Below, in pieces: positions 36,401 to 43,969 of a stretch of 64,000 nt of DNA. The number at the start of each line of letters is the position of its first letter. The stretch's first letter is position 1. A program made the translations under genes and the position numbers. The stretch covers positions 57,515,949-57,579,948 of the forward strand of contig OY987298.1 in the NCBI GenBank assembly GCA_963920635.1, read 5' to 3'. The DNA is from Pseudeuparius sepicola (Eukaryota > Arthropoda > Insecta > Coleoptera > Anthribidae). The notes beneath the pieces are model-generated. The model was given only the letters and a program-made list of their open reading frames with translations. It searched no databases and was not told where the DNA came from.

Positions 36401-39400
36401 AACAACTTTTTCAAGTAAAACTTTTTGATATTTTAAGAAATGAACCCATTTTTGGCGATATATTTTTTTAAATGTCATTTTTGACAGATAACGAAAGTCA
36501 CATGACCACGTTTGAGTGGGTCATTTTTCATCTTTTTCAAGCAAAAGGTAACCCCAAAATTAAATTTCAAAATAGAACATTAATTAAAAATTTCCCCCCT
36601 ATGCTGCGAACTTTTTGGAGGACACTGTATAATACTATGAATTTTGTTCAAAGATCTTAGATCCACAGAAAATATACGCGTACCGTATATTTTCTGTGCT
36701 TAGATCATTTAGAGGATCTTAGATCGTTTAGAAGCTCTTAGATTGTTCGCAAGATCTTAGATCGTTTAGAAGATCTTAGATTGTTTAGAAGATCGTTTTT
36801 GCATGAAAATATCTATTTTTAAACGATCTTAGTCTTTTTCTGAAAAACGATCTGATCTATGGTGTAGATCTTTTTTGGCGCGATCTTTTCCAGGTCTGCA
36901 CTTGTGTAATTATCACTTCGTTGCTTAGCAACCGCTAATCTGTTCGATACAAACACGTAGGTACTTCTTAAAATTTGTGTGTTTTACAACACTGTTCTAA
37001 ATTATGCAGCTCTTAAATTATGTTTCGGTATTATTAAGCATTGTATCAAATAATTTATATAACTTTTACATTGCTAAATTGTTGTTACTAGACCTCCGTC
37101 TCCGTTTAAATTTATGACACACATTCGGCAACGCTAACAGCGTTGACTGACGTATAGAGAGACTTCGTGTACGCGATCGACGTGCCGTCATCGCATGGGC
37201 GGAGGAATCGGAGGAACTAGCCAGTGTATCTCCTGCTCTGCTCCCATTGCAGCTTGGGTACCCTCTGAAATGAAAGATGCAACTGCCGGGTGCCAGCATC
37301 TAGTCGGCAGTGGCAGGTGTTCGCGCACACGGCCGTAATAAACAATGACACCTTTCTATTCCGGTTTTACTACTTTCTCTTACAACGTAGTTTACTATTA
37401 ATTCTATTAGTAATAAAAAAAAATTAGAATGATAAAGCTAGTGATATAAAAAAGTTTTTAGGAAGTTACAAGTTTTAAAAATTTTCAGAAATTTCATAAA
37501 TGTTAAAAATACTGGCAAAAAACTAAATCTTTTGTTAGAGCATTCAAATTTGGTACACTTACGTAAAATTAAAAAAGAAACAACTTTTTCAAGTAAAACT
37601 TTTTGATATTTTAACAAATGAACCCATTTTTGGCGATATATTTTTTTAAATGTCATTTTTGACAGATAAAGAAAGTCACATGACCACGTTTGAGTGGGTC
37701 ATTTTTCATCTTTTTTTAAGCAAAAGGTAACCCCAAAATTAAATTTCAAAATAAAACATTAATTAAAAATTTCCCCCCTATGGTGCGAATTTTTTGGAGG
37801 ACACTATGTATGAAAACCCCGTCCTACACTTATGCCTCTTGGTATGTAGTCCTAGAATCGCATTTTCTAACTACATGCCAAACAGCATAACTGCTATTAT
37901 TAATTAACATTTCCACGAATTTCCTGCAACTTTCCTATTTCTTTAAAATATGAAGACCCCGCTCTGTACTTCTGCCATCATGGTTTTGAGGTTTTTATGT
38001 TAATAAGTTTTTATTGCAATTCATTTTATCCCTGACAAAATCAGTTGACGAAAAAAAAAATTTCTGACTTATTTTCCGACCCAAAAGTACATTTTTCCCC
38101 ACGCATCACTTCTGCCAACCAATTTTTGGCCAGTAAACCAAGTCTTTTTTTGTATGATCTGCCAAACCCTTAATTCAACCCTTTATCCATACGCTACACT
38201 TATGCCTTTGGGTTTTCGAGGTCGGAATAGTATAAGAAATCATACGGTATACATGGCATAAGTGAGAATTAGTACCTTTTTTTTCTGTTTTGAAAAATCG
38301 AATTTTCCATATGTTTTCCCCGGGGGCCAAACTTAAAATTACTATTTTCCGACTCAGCATCGATTTACCTTTCAACCCTCTCCAAGGCATAAATGAGAAA
38401 ATCAGTAAGGAAAATCTGTCACTGTCTGACGGTCTATAAATAAGCCCATTTTTTTCATTAATGTCAAATTTGACATATAAAAGAGATTACATCACCACAT
38501 TTGATTATGTCAATTTTGGTTCTAGAGCAAGCAAAACCTGATGCCGGAAACAAATTTTCCGTAAGTTATTTACTAAAAAATTTTCCCATATGGTGCAGAC
38601 TTTTTGGCGGGCACTGTATATATGTACAGGGTGATCCAAACTCTCGACGCCCTGTACATATTATTTTTTGTACTTTTATAGTTTATTTTTATGTTTACAA
38701 AATACATATTATGTATATTACTTTCTTACATACATAATGTATTTATTTACATATTTTTATGTAAATTTTTTATAATAGACATTTTCACTTTCTTTTTGTA
38801 TTTTTATTATTGATATTAAACATTTTAGATTTTTTACTAATCGGTTATACTGAACACCCGCCTATAGTGAACAATTCACGGGTCACTTTGATGGTTCGTT
38901 ATAGACGAGGTTGACTGTATTTTTAAATAAATAATTTGGTGTCGAACTAGCCCCAGCTATGGGGTCTACTTCGACACCCCATTTAAATCCATGTAATGCA
39001 GAAATAGCCGGGGTAACTTCGACACTAAAAATGTCTTTAAAAAAAACTAAACAATTTAACATGAAAATAGCATATATTTTTATGTTTATATTTAAGGGCA
39101 TACTTATCTGGTACATAAAGGAATATCATTTCTTTGTATAAACATGAAAAAAAAATCACATTCTCAGATTTTTAAAGGCACATATTTTTGGTACGTAACG
39201 AAACATCATTCCACGCATAAAGGAACATCATTTTTCTGGATAACCAGAAACAAAAAATATAACAAATTCGTCAAAAAAATATTTGGGTACAGTCTTCTTG
39301 TTACAGGTACCACATACCCAGCGGTTGCATAAAATCCAACGAATCCTTGCTTTCTGGTTGAATTAACAAGCATAATCACACTGGCAAATGACACATGAAC

Positions 39401-41380
39401 AACACTCAGGGCCTTCATAGTGTGGGTTCTGAGAGCCTTTGTTGCAACCACAGACCCATTCGTAAATCCAAATGTTTTTATTTCTTATGTTTTACATTTT
39501 GAACAACATAAAACTGAAAATCTACCTAAAATTTTAGGAGGTGTCGAAGTAACCCCAGACATTTCGAAGTTACCCAGAATGTCGAAGTAGCCCCAGTTTA
39601 TGGTACATTAATAACTATAATTACAATAAACTCAAATAAACTCAATAATAAGTAGATAAAAACAAATAGAACAAATTTAGCCAAAATATTCAAGAGTAAA
39701 AAGTTATTATCAATCGCTAGTTTGCCTAGTTTGGAGTATTGTGAGGGTGAGAATTATTATTATTATTATGTTTTATATACAAGTATTTACAGATAGGATA
39801 TGTTATAGATATAATATAATAATGTTGAGTGGCGGATTTCTTTAATCCAAAAATGTTCCTTTCTTGGCACAAAGGAAAATACTTTTTTTAGCTGGCTAAG
39901 AACGTTGCAACAAAATTTTGCATATTTTCCATCTTCGCAAAAAATCCGGCTAAAAATCAAGTTACTATTAAATTTTATATGATATTGGAAGACTTAATCA
40001 GTGCTGCCACATCGAAGACCACTACTTCCCTGATCTTTTTGTGCACACTGCACAATTCACGACTGGAAAATTGCAAAATCATAAAAACATAAAAAAGTAT
40101 GCCGATGATTCTATATTTTTTATGCAAAAAACAATCTGTGGCAGTGGTTTAAAATTTTCATATTATTTTATATTTTAATGATTAGAAATAAATCAAAGTA
40201 GGTCGTTTTTTTTCTTCAAAAATTGCTATTGTGGCCTGTCTTAATTTTGAACAAATCTTCCTACAGTTTGTTCAGCGAATGTTCAGCCCTACGTCCCAAC
40301 TCCCGTCCTTCAGCCTCGTCAAAATAATGTAATTCTTGTGCACTAAAGTAATGGTTTACACACCTGTTGCATACATTGTTGACTATAATATGATTCTTTA
40401 TTCGTCTTTACCTAATAAATTCTTGATAAGGATCTTTGAAGGCACTTTGAAAAGGTATGAATTGCAATACAGTATTTTTGCCACTGGCACCTGTAAACAA
40501 ATTTAAAACTTGCTCCCACTGTGTATTCTCACCTTAGCTCCTATTCCAGTTAACTCCATCAATGTTCTCTTAGATTCGTCATATTCCATTTTTTTCAATT
40601 TTTGTAACCAGTCATCCCCACCATTTGCGGCAATGTATTCTGCAGATTTGCTGATATATTTGGCCCTATAGCCAAACCCGTTGTCTCTTAATTTAGTCTC
40701 GACACCCTCTACCGTCAATGCGTTTATGTTTGGAAAACTATAGAACTCTTCACCATCAATTTCACAGATCTTTTCTCCATAATATTTCGCTAATTTTTCT
40801 ACCATACTGCTTATCCTATAATATCCTTGCAATCAGAAATCACAATAAAGTAGTTTCTCTTTTAATTTGTTTTTAACAACTGTCTGGTAATTTTGCTGTT
40901 TCCCAATATTTTTATTAAAATATAATTTTTATAAATAATTTGAAAAAGTTTAGCATCCAATTAAAGTATACATGTCATATTTTGAAGTGAAAAAAATATA
41001 AAAAAAACACAAGTTTTGTTATAATATTAAAATTAGAATTAAAACAGTACCTTGAAATATTATTATTCGATGAACAAATGAAAGAAAATATATTCTCTAC
41101 CACATCCTGTTTTAAAATTCGAATACCATAAAATTGTTTAGCAGCTTCTTTAAAATAACGATCGCTTTCAGACCACTGCTTATAATATTGTTCCAGATTT
41201 AGATCAAGTTGGAAATAATCTCGTAATAACTGCGTTTCATGCTCTTCTCCATAATTTGGTTCAGATTTGTTTGAATAAACCTTGTAAAGAATATGTTCAT
41301 CTTCTTGTTTCAGTACCCAAACTCTGTCGGAAAAAACTCCGATCCATTGAACAACTTGTTCATTAGACTGTTTTTTCCAT
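18379..41380 (-). CDS. OGG1: OGG1, 8-oxoguanine DNA glycosylase/AP lyase (first exon not found)
   Basis: OGG1 removes 8-oxoguanine paired with C and nicks the abasic site, starting base excision repair in nucleus and mitochondria. Four - strand exons join in perfect phase: 41380-41051, 40815-40533, 19367-19173 and 18465-18379, about 297 residues. Visible landmarks are DRVWVLKQEDE, YFQLDLNLEQYY, SFICSSNNNISR (the Asn and Arg that read the opposite C), GFGYRAKYI, the helix-hairpin-helix LTGIGAKVADC with the catalytic Lys, IPVDTHIY with the catalytic Asp, and GWAHTVLFCADL. It ends in the basic KAKKRKV, a likely nuclear signal. The N-terminal exon, expected to end in GGQSF, was not found. Splice sites are all GT/AG. 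The third intron is 21.2 kb. Confidence 0.95.
18521..18636. repeat. Hairpin inside an OGG1 intron
   Basis: GTACCAAGGCACTGAAGTTT at 18521 and CCACATGAGTCATAAAAAG near 18598 form two arms of ~40 bp around a ~35-bp loop. Confidence 0.75.
18641..19124. mobile_element. MITE-like element in an OGG1 intron
   Basis: The ends TATATTTTTCTTGAAATCGG (18641) and the inverted copy ending 19124 bracket ~480 bp. An inner palindrome near 19028-19070 uses AAATCGTACAATAATG. There is no coding capacity. Confidence 0.65.
19173..19367 (-). CDS. OGG1: OGG1 exon carrying the catalytic Asp
   Basis: The acceptor TTTTTTCAG ends at 19368 and the donor GTAAGA begins at 19172. The exon codes 65 residues: VADCICLMSLGHLQAIPVDT, then HIYQIAARLY and FRNLYGPLAGWAHT. 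The Asp in PVDTH aligns with human Asp268. The His in GWAHT occupies the place of human Gln315. Confidence 0.95.
19992..20064 (+). CDS. Probable first coding exon of an opposite-strand gene, mitochondrial-presequence-like
   Basis: ATG at 19992 opens MAARSLTRSCFTKQ and reads 24 codons plus one base before a strong donor GTGAGT at 20065. The 24 residues contain five Arg/Lys, several Ser/Thr and no Asp or Glu, the pattern of a mitochondrial targeting sequence. Upstream, 19840-19990 looks like a 5' leader, and an inverted CCAAT box (GATTGGTCAG) lies near 19748. It sits inside the long OGG1 intron, about 0.6 kb from an OGG1 exon, on the opposite strand. I could not find its next exon or name the gene. 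Confidence 0.5.
20218..20920. mobile_element. Foldback element, family shared with 34.9 and 38.4 kb
   Basis: 20494-20580 (GTGACAGATTTAGGTGCCCC, CATTTTCGCATATAAGCC) pairs with its inverted copy at 20838-20910. TACAGGGTGG at 20220 may be an outer terminus. A related GACAGTGACAGATTT...TTTATGCCT stretch recurs at ~34920 and, inverted, at ~38400. Confidence 0.65.
20921..22330. repeat. Repeat-rich intronic sequence with a ~60-bp direct repeat
   Basis: The ~60-bp block around TTTCTAAAGCATTCCTGATT near 21565 recurs in the same orientation near 22225 (TTTTCAAAGCATCCCTGATT). ACTCCTGGATAAAATTAACG at 21491 nearly repeats a segment at 16400. No gene is recognised. Confidence 0.45.
22424..22455 (-). repeat. 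GTCGAAGTAGCCCCAG motif, related copies at 38.9-39.6 kb
   Basis: ATGTCGAAGTAGCCCCAGTT (read on -) matches the end of the repeat at 39580-39607, continuing TTATGGTA in both. A mariner-type element inserted just to its right. Confidence 0.6.
22460..23525. mobile_element. Mariner-type foldback MITE (CAGTGCCCGCC ends)
   Basis: The ends CAGTGCCCGCCAAAAAGTTG (22460) and its inverted copy (to 23525) lie between TA dinucleotides, as expected for Tc1/mariner-type insertion. Arms of ~300 bp pair (for example GGCCAAAATACGCTTTATTT). An inner palindrome at 22960-23170 uses AACTAACAAGGTGCAATT. The left arm carries an extra ~165 bp related to the 45.2-kb MITE. There is no transposase. Confidence 0.88.
22782..22955. 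mobile_element. MITE copy (GTTGACTGACGTAT family) inside the mariner-type arm
   Basis: It shares GTTGACTGACGTATTTATAA at its left end and GGTGAGCCAAAA and CAGCCGTGAGCAGTCTTT inside with the complete copy at 45222-45399. It has no counterpart in the opposite arm. Confidence 0.7.
23530..24060. repeat. Spacer with three small hairpins
   Basis: GGATGCCAAG/TTGGCATCC (23721-23750), ATACATCTGC/GCAGATGTAT (23870-23892) and CAAAGATCAT/ATGATCTTTG (23923-23946) are short stem-loops. TAGCGAAGC and AGGTCTGTG near 23960 recur at 32220. No gene is recognised. Confidence 0.5.
24061..27830 (+). repeat. 238-bp satellite array, + orientation (~15 monomers)
   Basis: The marker GATAACTCCATTG recurs at 24271, 24509, 24747, 24985, 25224, 25462, 25645, 25884, 26120, 26358, 26596, 26833, 27014, 27253 and 27492, mostly 236-239 bp apart. 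Two copies, at 25462 and 26833, lack ~55 bp and are 1371 bp apart, hinting at block duplication. Identical longer segments recur at offsets of 477 and 660 bp. Each monomer contains TTTTCGCCGTTTT, CTACCCCTTCCCACCCC and CCGCGGTTGAAAAAATTTAC. The 60-70-residue frames that recur along it are satellite by-products. Confidence 0.95.
27831..28195. other. Spacer between the opposed satellite arrays
   Basis: About 360 bp without satellite monomers. It contains GACACCCTGTATG and CACACCCTGTAG, ACAGGGTG-type element ends in inverted form. No gene is recognised. Confidence 0.5.
28196..28642 (-). repeat. 238-bp satellite, inverted orientation, first block
   Basis: Nearly two monomers of the same satellite read on the - strand (CCCTAAAGGGATGCAGG, CAACCGCGGATTGG, AACAACTTCGGGGGTGGG). 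The block breaks at AACTTCGTTGGT near 28650. Confidence 0.9.
28647..30163. mobile_element. 1.5-kb insertion in the inverted satellite
   Basis: The satellite stops inside one monomer at AACTTCGTTGGT and resumes at GTTGGTGGGAAGGGG. TTGGT is present on both sides and may be a 5-bp target duplication. No LTR or terminal inverted repeat is evident. Inside are a short hairpin (TTGTCAGAGTG...CACTCTGACAA, 28828-28944), a GC-richer stretch at 29210-29480, and an exon-like end with ATG at 30053 followed by a GTACGT donor at 30069. The element class is unknown. Confidence 0.5.
30053..30068 (+). other. Exon-like ATG followed by a donor site
   Basis: ATGCATGAAATTTTAG is followed by GTACGT, and about 200 bp of leader-like sequence with AACAAAACAATACCGG precedes it. 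It could be a short first coding exon (MHEIL). No continuation was found, so it remains a weak candidate. Confidence 0.2.
30164..31990 (-). repeat. 238-bp satellite, inverted orientation, with a two-monomer higher-order unit
   Basis: About 7-8 monomers on the - strand. Two types alternate: one with ACCATAAACAATGGAGTTAT (near 30247, 30725, 31204) and one with ACCAGAAACAATGGATTTA (near 30487, 30965, 31442). This gives a higher-order repeat of ~478 bp. The length of the T-run before ATTTCTGAGACTG alternates in step. The last monomers, after ~31500, are more diverged. Confidence 0.93.
32549..34151 (+). pseudogene. Tigger/pogo DDE transposase, degenerate
   Basis: The product would bind the terminal repeats and catalyse cut-and-paste transposition. 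The frame starts MEEKSNKRRAISLAEKIEII, a CENP-B/pogo helix-turn-helix, with SKSTVSTIWANRDK after an in-frame stop near 32656. A second DNA-binding segment follows (LDQSLLKWFSLKQSQNVPIS). The DDE domain shows the first Asp in FNGDETGLFFK, the second in LLLVDNCPAHP and the third in LQPMDQGVI. The C-terminal tail is acidic and ends KQKQSKITDFM. Frame breaks near 32750, 33200 and 33845 plus the early stop make it a pseudogene, though all three catalytic residues survive. Domain order and size (~530 codons) fit the family. Confidence 0.9.
36104..36627. mobile_element. 524-bp mariner-type MITE nested in the palindrome's left arm
   Basis: CAGTGTCCTCCAAAAAGTTC at 36104 and the inverted copy ending 36627 lie between TA dinucleotides. 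The arms pair almost to the centre. Confidence 0.88.
36655..36860. repeat. Hairpin plus 18-19-bp AGATCTTAGAT tandem repeats
   Basis: CACAGAAAATATACG and CGTATATTTTCTGTG form a 15-bp-arm hairpin (36663-36697). Next come repeats of TTAGAAGATCTTAGATCG-type units to about 36800. Confidence 0.75.
37137..37340. repeat. Partial GTTGACTGACGTAT-family MITE near the palindrome centre
   Basis: GCGTTGACTGACGTATAGAG at 37137 matches the terminus of the 45222-45399 MITE. The interior is GC-rich and does not match. The right end is not recognised. Confidence 0.45.
38633..38665. repeat. Short ACAGGGTG/ACGCCCTGTA hairpin
   Basis: TGTACAGGGTGATCC is followed by CGACGCCCTGTACA. It looks like a solo or collapsed end of the ACAGGGTG family, placed in the Tigger 3' region. 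Confidence 0.5.
38940..39607. repeat. Repeat with recurrent GTCGAAGTAGCCCCAG motifs
   Basis: The motif and variants appear near 38942, 38966, 39010, 39540 and 39585, in both orientations, and near 22430 and 42380. Two - strand open frames lie within (39116-38883 and 39451-39206); I recognise no domain in either. It is probably the remains of one mobile-element family. Confidence 0.5.
39608..40500. other. Intronic sequence, no gene recognised
   Basis: AT-rich sequence preceding the OGG1 exon, with no clear repeats seen. Confidence 0.4.
40533..40815 (-). CDS. OGG1: OGG1 exon ending in the catalytic Lys
   Basis: The acceptor ATTATAG ends at 40816 and the donor GTGAGA begins at 40532. The frame reads ISSMVEKLAKYYGEKICEID, then NGFGYRAKYISKSAEYI and LMELTGIGAK. 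The terminal AAG codes the Lys that aligns with human Lys249, the Schiff-base nucleophile. The Tyr-Arg of GYRAK matches the human Tyr203-Arg204 pair that reads the orphan C. Confidence 0.95.
41051..41380 (-). CDS. OGG1: OGG1 exon: N-terminal domain
   Basis: The acceptor TTTGTTTTAG ends at 41381 and the donor GTACTG begins at 41050. After one base completing a codon it reads WKKQSNEQVVQWIGVFSDR, then VWVLKQEDEHILYKVY, LLRDYFQLDLNLEQYYKQW, FYGIRILKQD and FSFICSSNNNIS. The preceding exon, which should supply the start Met and the GGQSF segment, is not recognised upstream. Confidence 0.95.
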
Positions 41381-41639
41381 CTAAAACAAAAACATTTCGA
41401 GACAAGAGGGAGGCAATATTAATAAATTATTTAAAACTATTGCAGTCTCCCTATTCAATAGGTACTTTTCATGAATTTGTTTGGGATGTGGGGAGTCCAT
41501 TAAGACAAAACAAATTCAATTCGCTTCAGCCGGGAAATGCCTACAAAAATATTATTTAAATTACCGCTAGGACTGTAAGTCACGGCCCTAGAATAGTGAC
41601 TGGCTGAAATATTGCGGAGTTGCCACCTTGTTTCTACAA

Positions 41640-42010
41640 GCTGTATTGAGAAAATATAGAGAGCCGACAATTTTGAATGTTGGCGAAAGTGCCAGAATAA
41701 TAGATTGTATTTTGAATTCCTTGGCTAAAAGAATATATACAAATGTACATGGTTGATATTGTGTATTTATTTTTTATTAATAGAAAATCACCATATCTTT
41801 CGGCTTTTCGATCAGGTGGATACTGCACCATTTTGTGTCGACCTATAATACCAGAAATAAGTGTATCAAATTCGGTTTGAATCGCCTTATTAGCTTCAGA
41901 GATCATAAAAAATATCTTCTTTTGCGAGATTTAAACCCTGTTTCTTCCTTAAGACATTAAGTTTATAAGAGAAAGTGGCATTATTTCGCAAATCTGTTAT
42001 TTCCCAAAGT
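41640..42010 (-). pseudogene. Unrecognised coding-like segment with a frameshift
   Basis: On the - strand, 42010-41895 reads KLWEITDLRNNATFSYKLNV and then LRKKQGLNLAKEDIFYDL before a stop. A frame shifted by one base continues SEANKAIQTEFDTLISGII and HKMVQYPPDRKAERYGDFL. Both halves have protein-like composition, which suggests one former coding segment with a frameshift. I recognise no family. It lies just upstream of OGG1 on the same strand but does not resemble the missing OGG1 exon. Confidence 0.35.
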
Positions 42011-42429
42011 TTGTCAATTTAAGACTGAAACACATTGTATTTCTTTAGAAAATCATGACTTTGGTCAAATTCAGTGATTTATTTGAAGCTTGATGAAAAT
42101 GCACGTGAAAAAAAAACAATATCAACACTATTGTATGTAGTTTTATATAATAGCATTGGATTAACAAAAAATCGTGTAGAGGGTGAACTTTTCTTAAGGA
42201 GCCCAAAATATTAAATGTGCTAAATATGGCTCCGGAATTTTTGTTATATGTATACATTAACATTTGTTAGTGTAATAAAATATGGGATTCTAACAAGCCA
42301 AGCAATAGTTATTGCATGCGAAATCGCCCTGTAAATAAGGATATTTGAGGGTTTTTAATAGCCATTTGTGTTTAATCTGAACTAGCCCCAGCTGTCCCTG
42401 TATATATATTTTTAAATAGTTTGAAGGTC

Positions 42430-43960
42430 CTTTTGATGCCTAAGAGTTGCCAGGCAAAACACTTTTTGTGCCTAACAACCAAACTAACAGAGGCACCTTG
42501 AACATTTGACTTACGCTTTTGAGCGTGCTGGTATGTAAAGTGTACGTATGGGGAAGGGAGCAGGAAACTAGTAAATCACACATACATACTGAGGTGAGAA
42601 GTATTTTCATTACAGCCAATGGCTATTTTGATAACAAAGACGTGTAGCGCCGATGTTAATAGTAGCCCGTAAGCTTTAATGAAACATTCCCGAGGTATGT
42701 ATACTAATTAATTTCCAACATTTTGGGAATAAATAGTTAATGTATTACTAATTAATATGATTGTGAATATAGTATATTTCCTAACAAGTGCGGAAAGTGC
42801 CACTTTTCCGCACGCGATTGCAGTTGGCTGAATGACGCCTAGTGGAGTTCAGCCAAGAAATCGAGTGTGGAAAAGACACTTTCTGTTTTAGCAATAATGA
42901 AAGATGGGGTTTTTCGGGCTAGCGCACGGAATCAGCGCATGGAAAAACTTTCCGTACGCTGAATAAAAATACCGAATATTTGGCTTTAAAATATAAATAT
43001 ACAGCAAAGTAAACTAAATTTAAGAAACTCTATATGCTCTCTGATATTTAACATATACCTATTTTGTATTTTAATTCGTAAGTGTTTAAATATTTAGATA
43101 CATTTCTGTAATATTTTTGACATTTTATTCAAAGCACCTTTGAAATAATTTGAGAGTAACCATGGAAACGCATCATACATACCAAACACTATATTGTCTG
43201 CATTGTTTATTTTTTGTCCATTAAATTTATTATAATATGCCGATAAAATGTTTTAAGTTTCCGTTTTCAAAGAAGTATAATAAAAAATATCGTTCATTAC
43301 ACGTCCAGAAATAGATTTTTCCGTGCTTGCATGACTTCCCGTGTTCGGCTGCGCCTCACACGAGAATTTGTCACGCGCGCATGGAAAAATCTTTATTTCT
43401 AGACTCGTAATGAAATATACTATTCCTTTATTTATGTTATTGTTTATTAAAACAAGAATAGGAAGTCCTTTAAAAGTCTACAAACTTTTGTGCAGGCGCG
43501 ACAGGGATAGTTCCTGCATATGGTGGGATGCCGTTTCCCGAGCCGTTTCCAGTTTAACAGTGCTATGCACGTTTGAGTGGTTTCAACAAACTAATTGAGG
43601 CCGAAATCCTCATTTTTCAAAAATTATAATGCACGTTTATATCTTTAAGTTTAGGAATCCTTGATAATAAGAAGTAGGTACCTAGACAAATGCCTATGCC
43701 ACTTTGGTGCATGGCCTCAAAAGTTAATTTAAATTACAAAATTACTTACCGATGGATTATTATCCTCAACTCTTTAGTTTTGAGAGCCAAGAGAGCCACA
43801 AGCCGCACAGCTAAGTATAAATGTATCAAAGCACCACATACTGGCACCTATCACCCTTGTTTATGGAATCCCTAGTAAGCCAATGTGTGACAGAGTCATA
43901 AGGGTATGAGAGCAATATTGGATAGAACCAACAGATGGTGCCAAAAATTAATGTGGTCCG
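42430..43960. repeat. Intergenic sequence with hairpins and a foldback at 43292-43412
   Basis: GTGCGGAAAGTGCCACTTTT followed by CCGCAC near 42789-42814 is a compact palindrome. CATTACACGTCCAGAAATAG at 43292 pairs with the inverted copy ending 43412 (TCTAGACTCGTAATG). No gene is recognised. Confidence 0.55.
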
Positions 43961-43969
43961 GTCATTGCC

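Larger units (their letters stand above)
35539..37809. mobile_element. Nested mariner-type element (AGTGTCCTCCAAAAA ends)
   Basis: It is the inner inverted pair within the 4.4-kb palindrome. Its arms share GACCCACTCAAACGTGGTCA and TGTCAAAAATGACATTT with the smaller 36104-36627 unit. Confidence 0.75.
34173..38616. mobile_element. 4.4-kb mariner-type palindrome (CAGTGCCCGCC ends)
   Basis: CAGTGCCCGCCAAAAATTCT at 34173 and the inverted end at 38616 lie between TA dinucleotides. The arms pair over a long distance, for example 34240-34320 with 38470-38550, 34915-35180 with 38150-38420, and 35540-35960 with 37400-37809. Inner termini with TAGTGTCCTCCAAAAAATTC at 35540 and their partner at ~37805 show a second element nested inside. 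The central ~0.5 kb around 36900-37340 is unpaired. No transposase is seen. Confidence 0.9.
32240..38915 (+). mobile_element. Pogo/Tigger-type transposon, split by a mariner-type palindrome
   Basis: The right terminus, read inward on -, is CAGTCAACCTCGTCTATAAC (near 38915), followed by CGAAC-type subterminal motifs. A decayed left terminus with TCTGTCTATAACGAAC lies near 32250, and GTTATAACGAAC motifs recur to 32420. The transposase frame runs 32549-34151. The 34173-38616 palindrome sits in its 3' untranslated region, and the Tigger 3' end resumes after 38618. Confidence 0.8.
19368..40532 (-). other. OGG1: OGG1 intron of 21.2 kb
   Basis: The donor GTGAGA after the catalytic-Lys codon (40533) and the acceptor at 19368 define the intron. 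It contains two opposed satellite arrays, two mariner-type palindromes, a Tigger transposon and an opposite-strand first exon. Confidence 0.85.

Noticed and set aside
41293..41559. 88-residue + strand frame overlapping an OGG1 exon
   Set aside because: The overlapping - strand is clearly OGG1 with correct splice sites; the + strand remainder has no recognised family.
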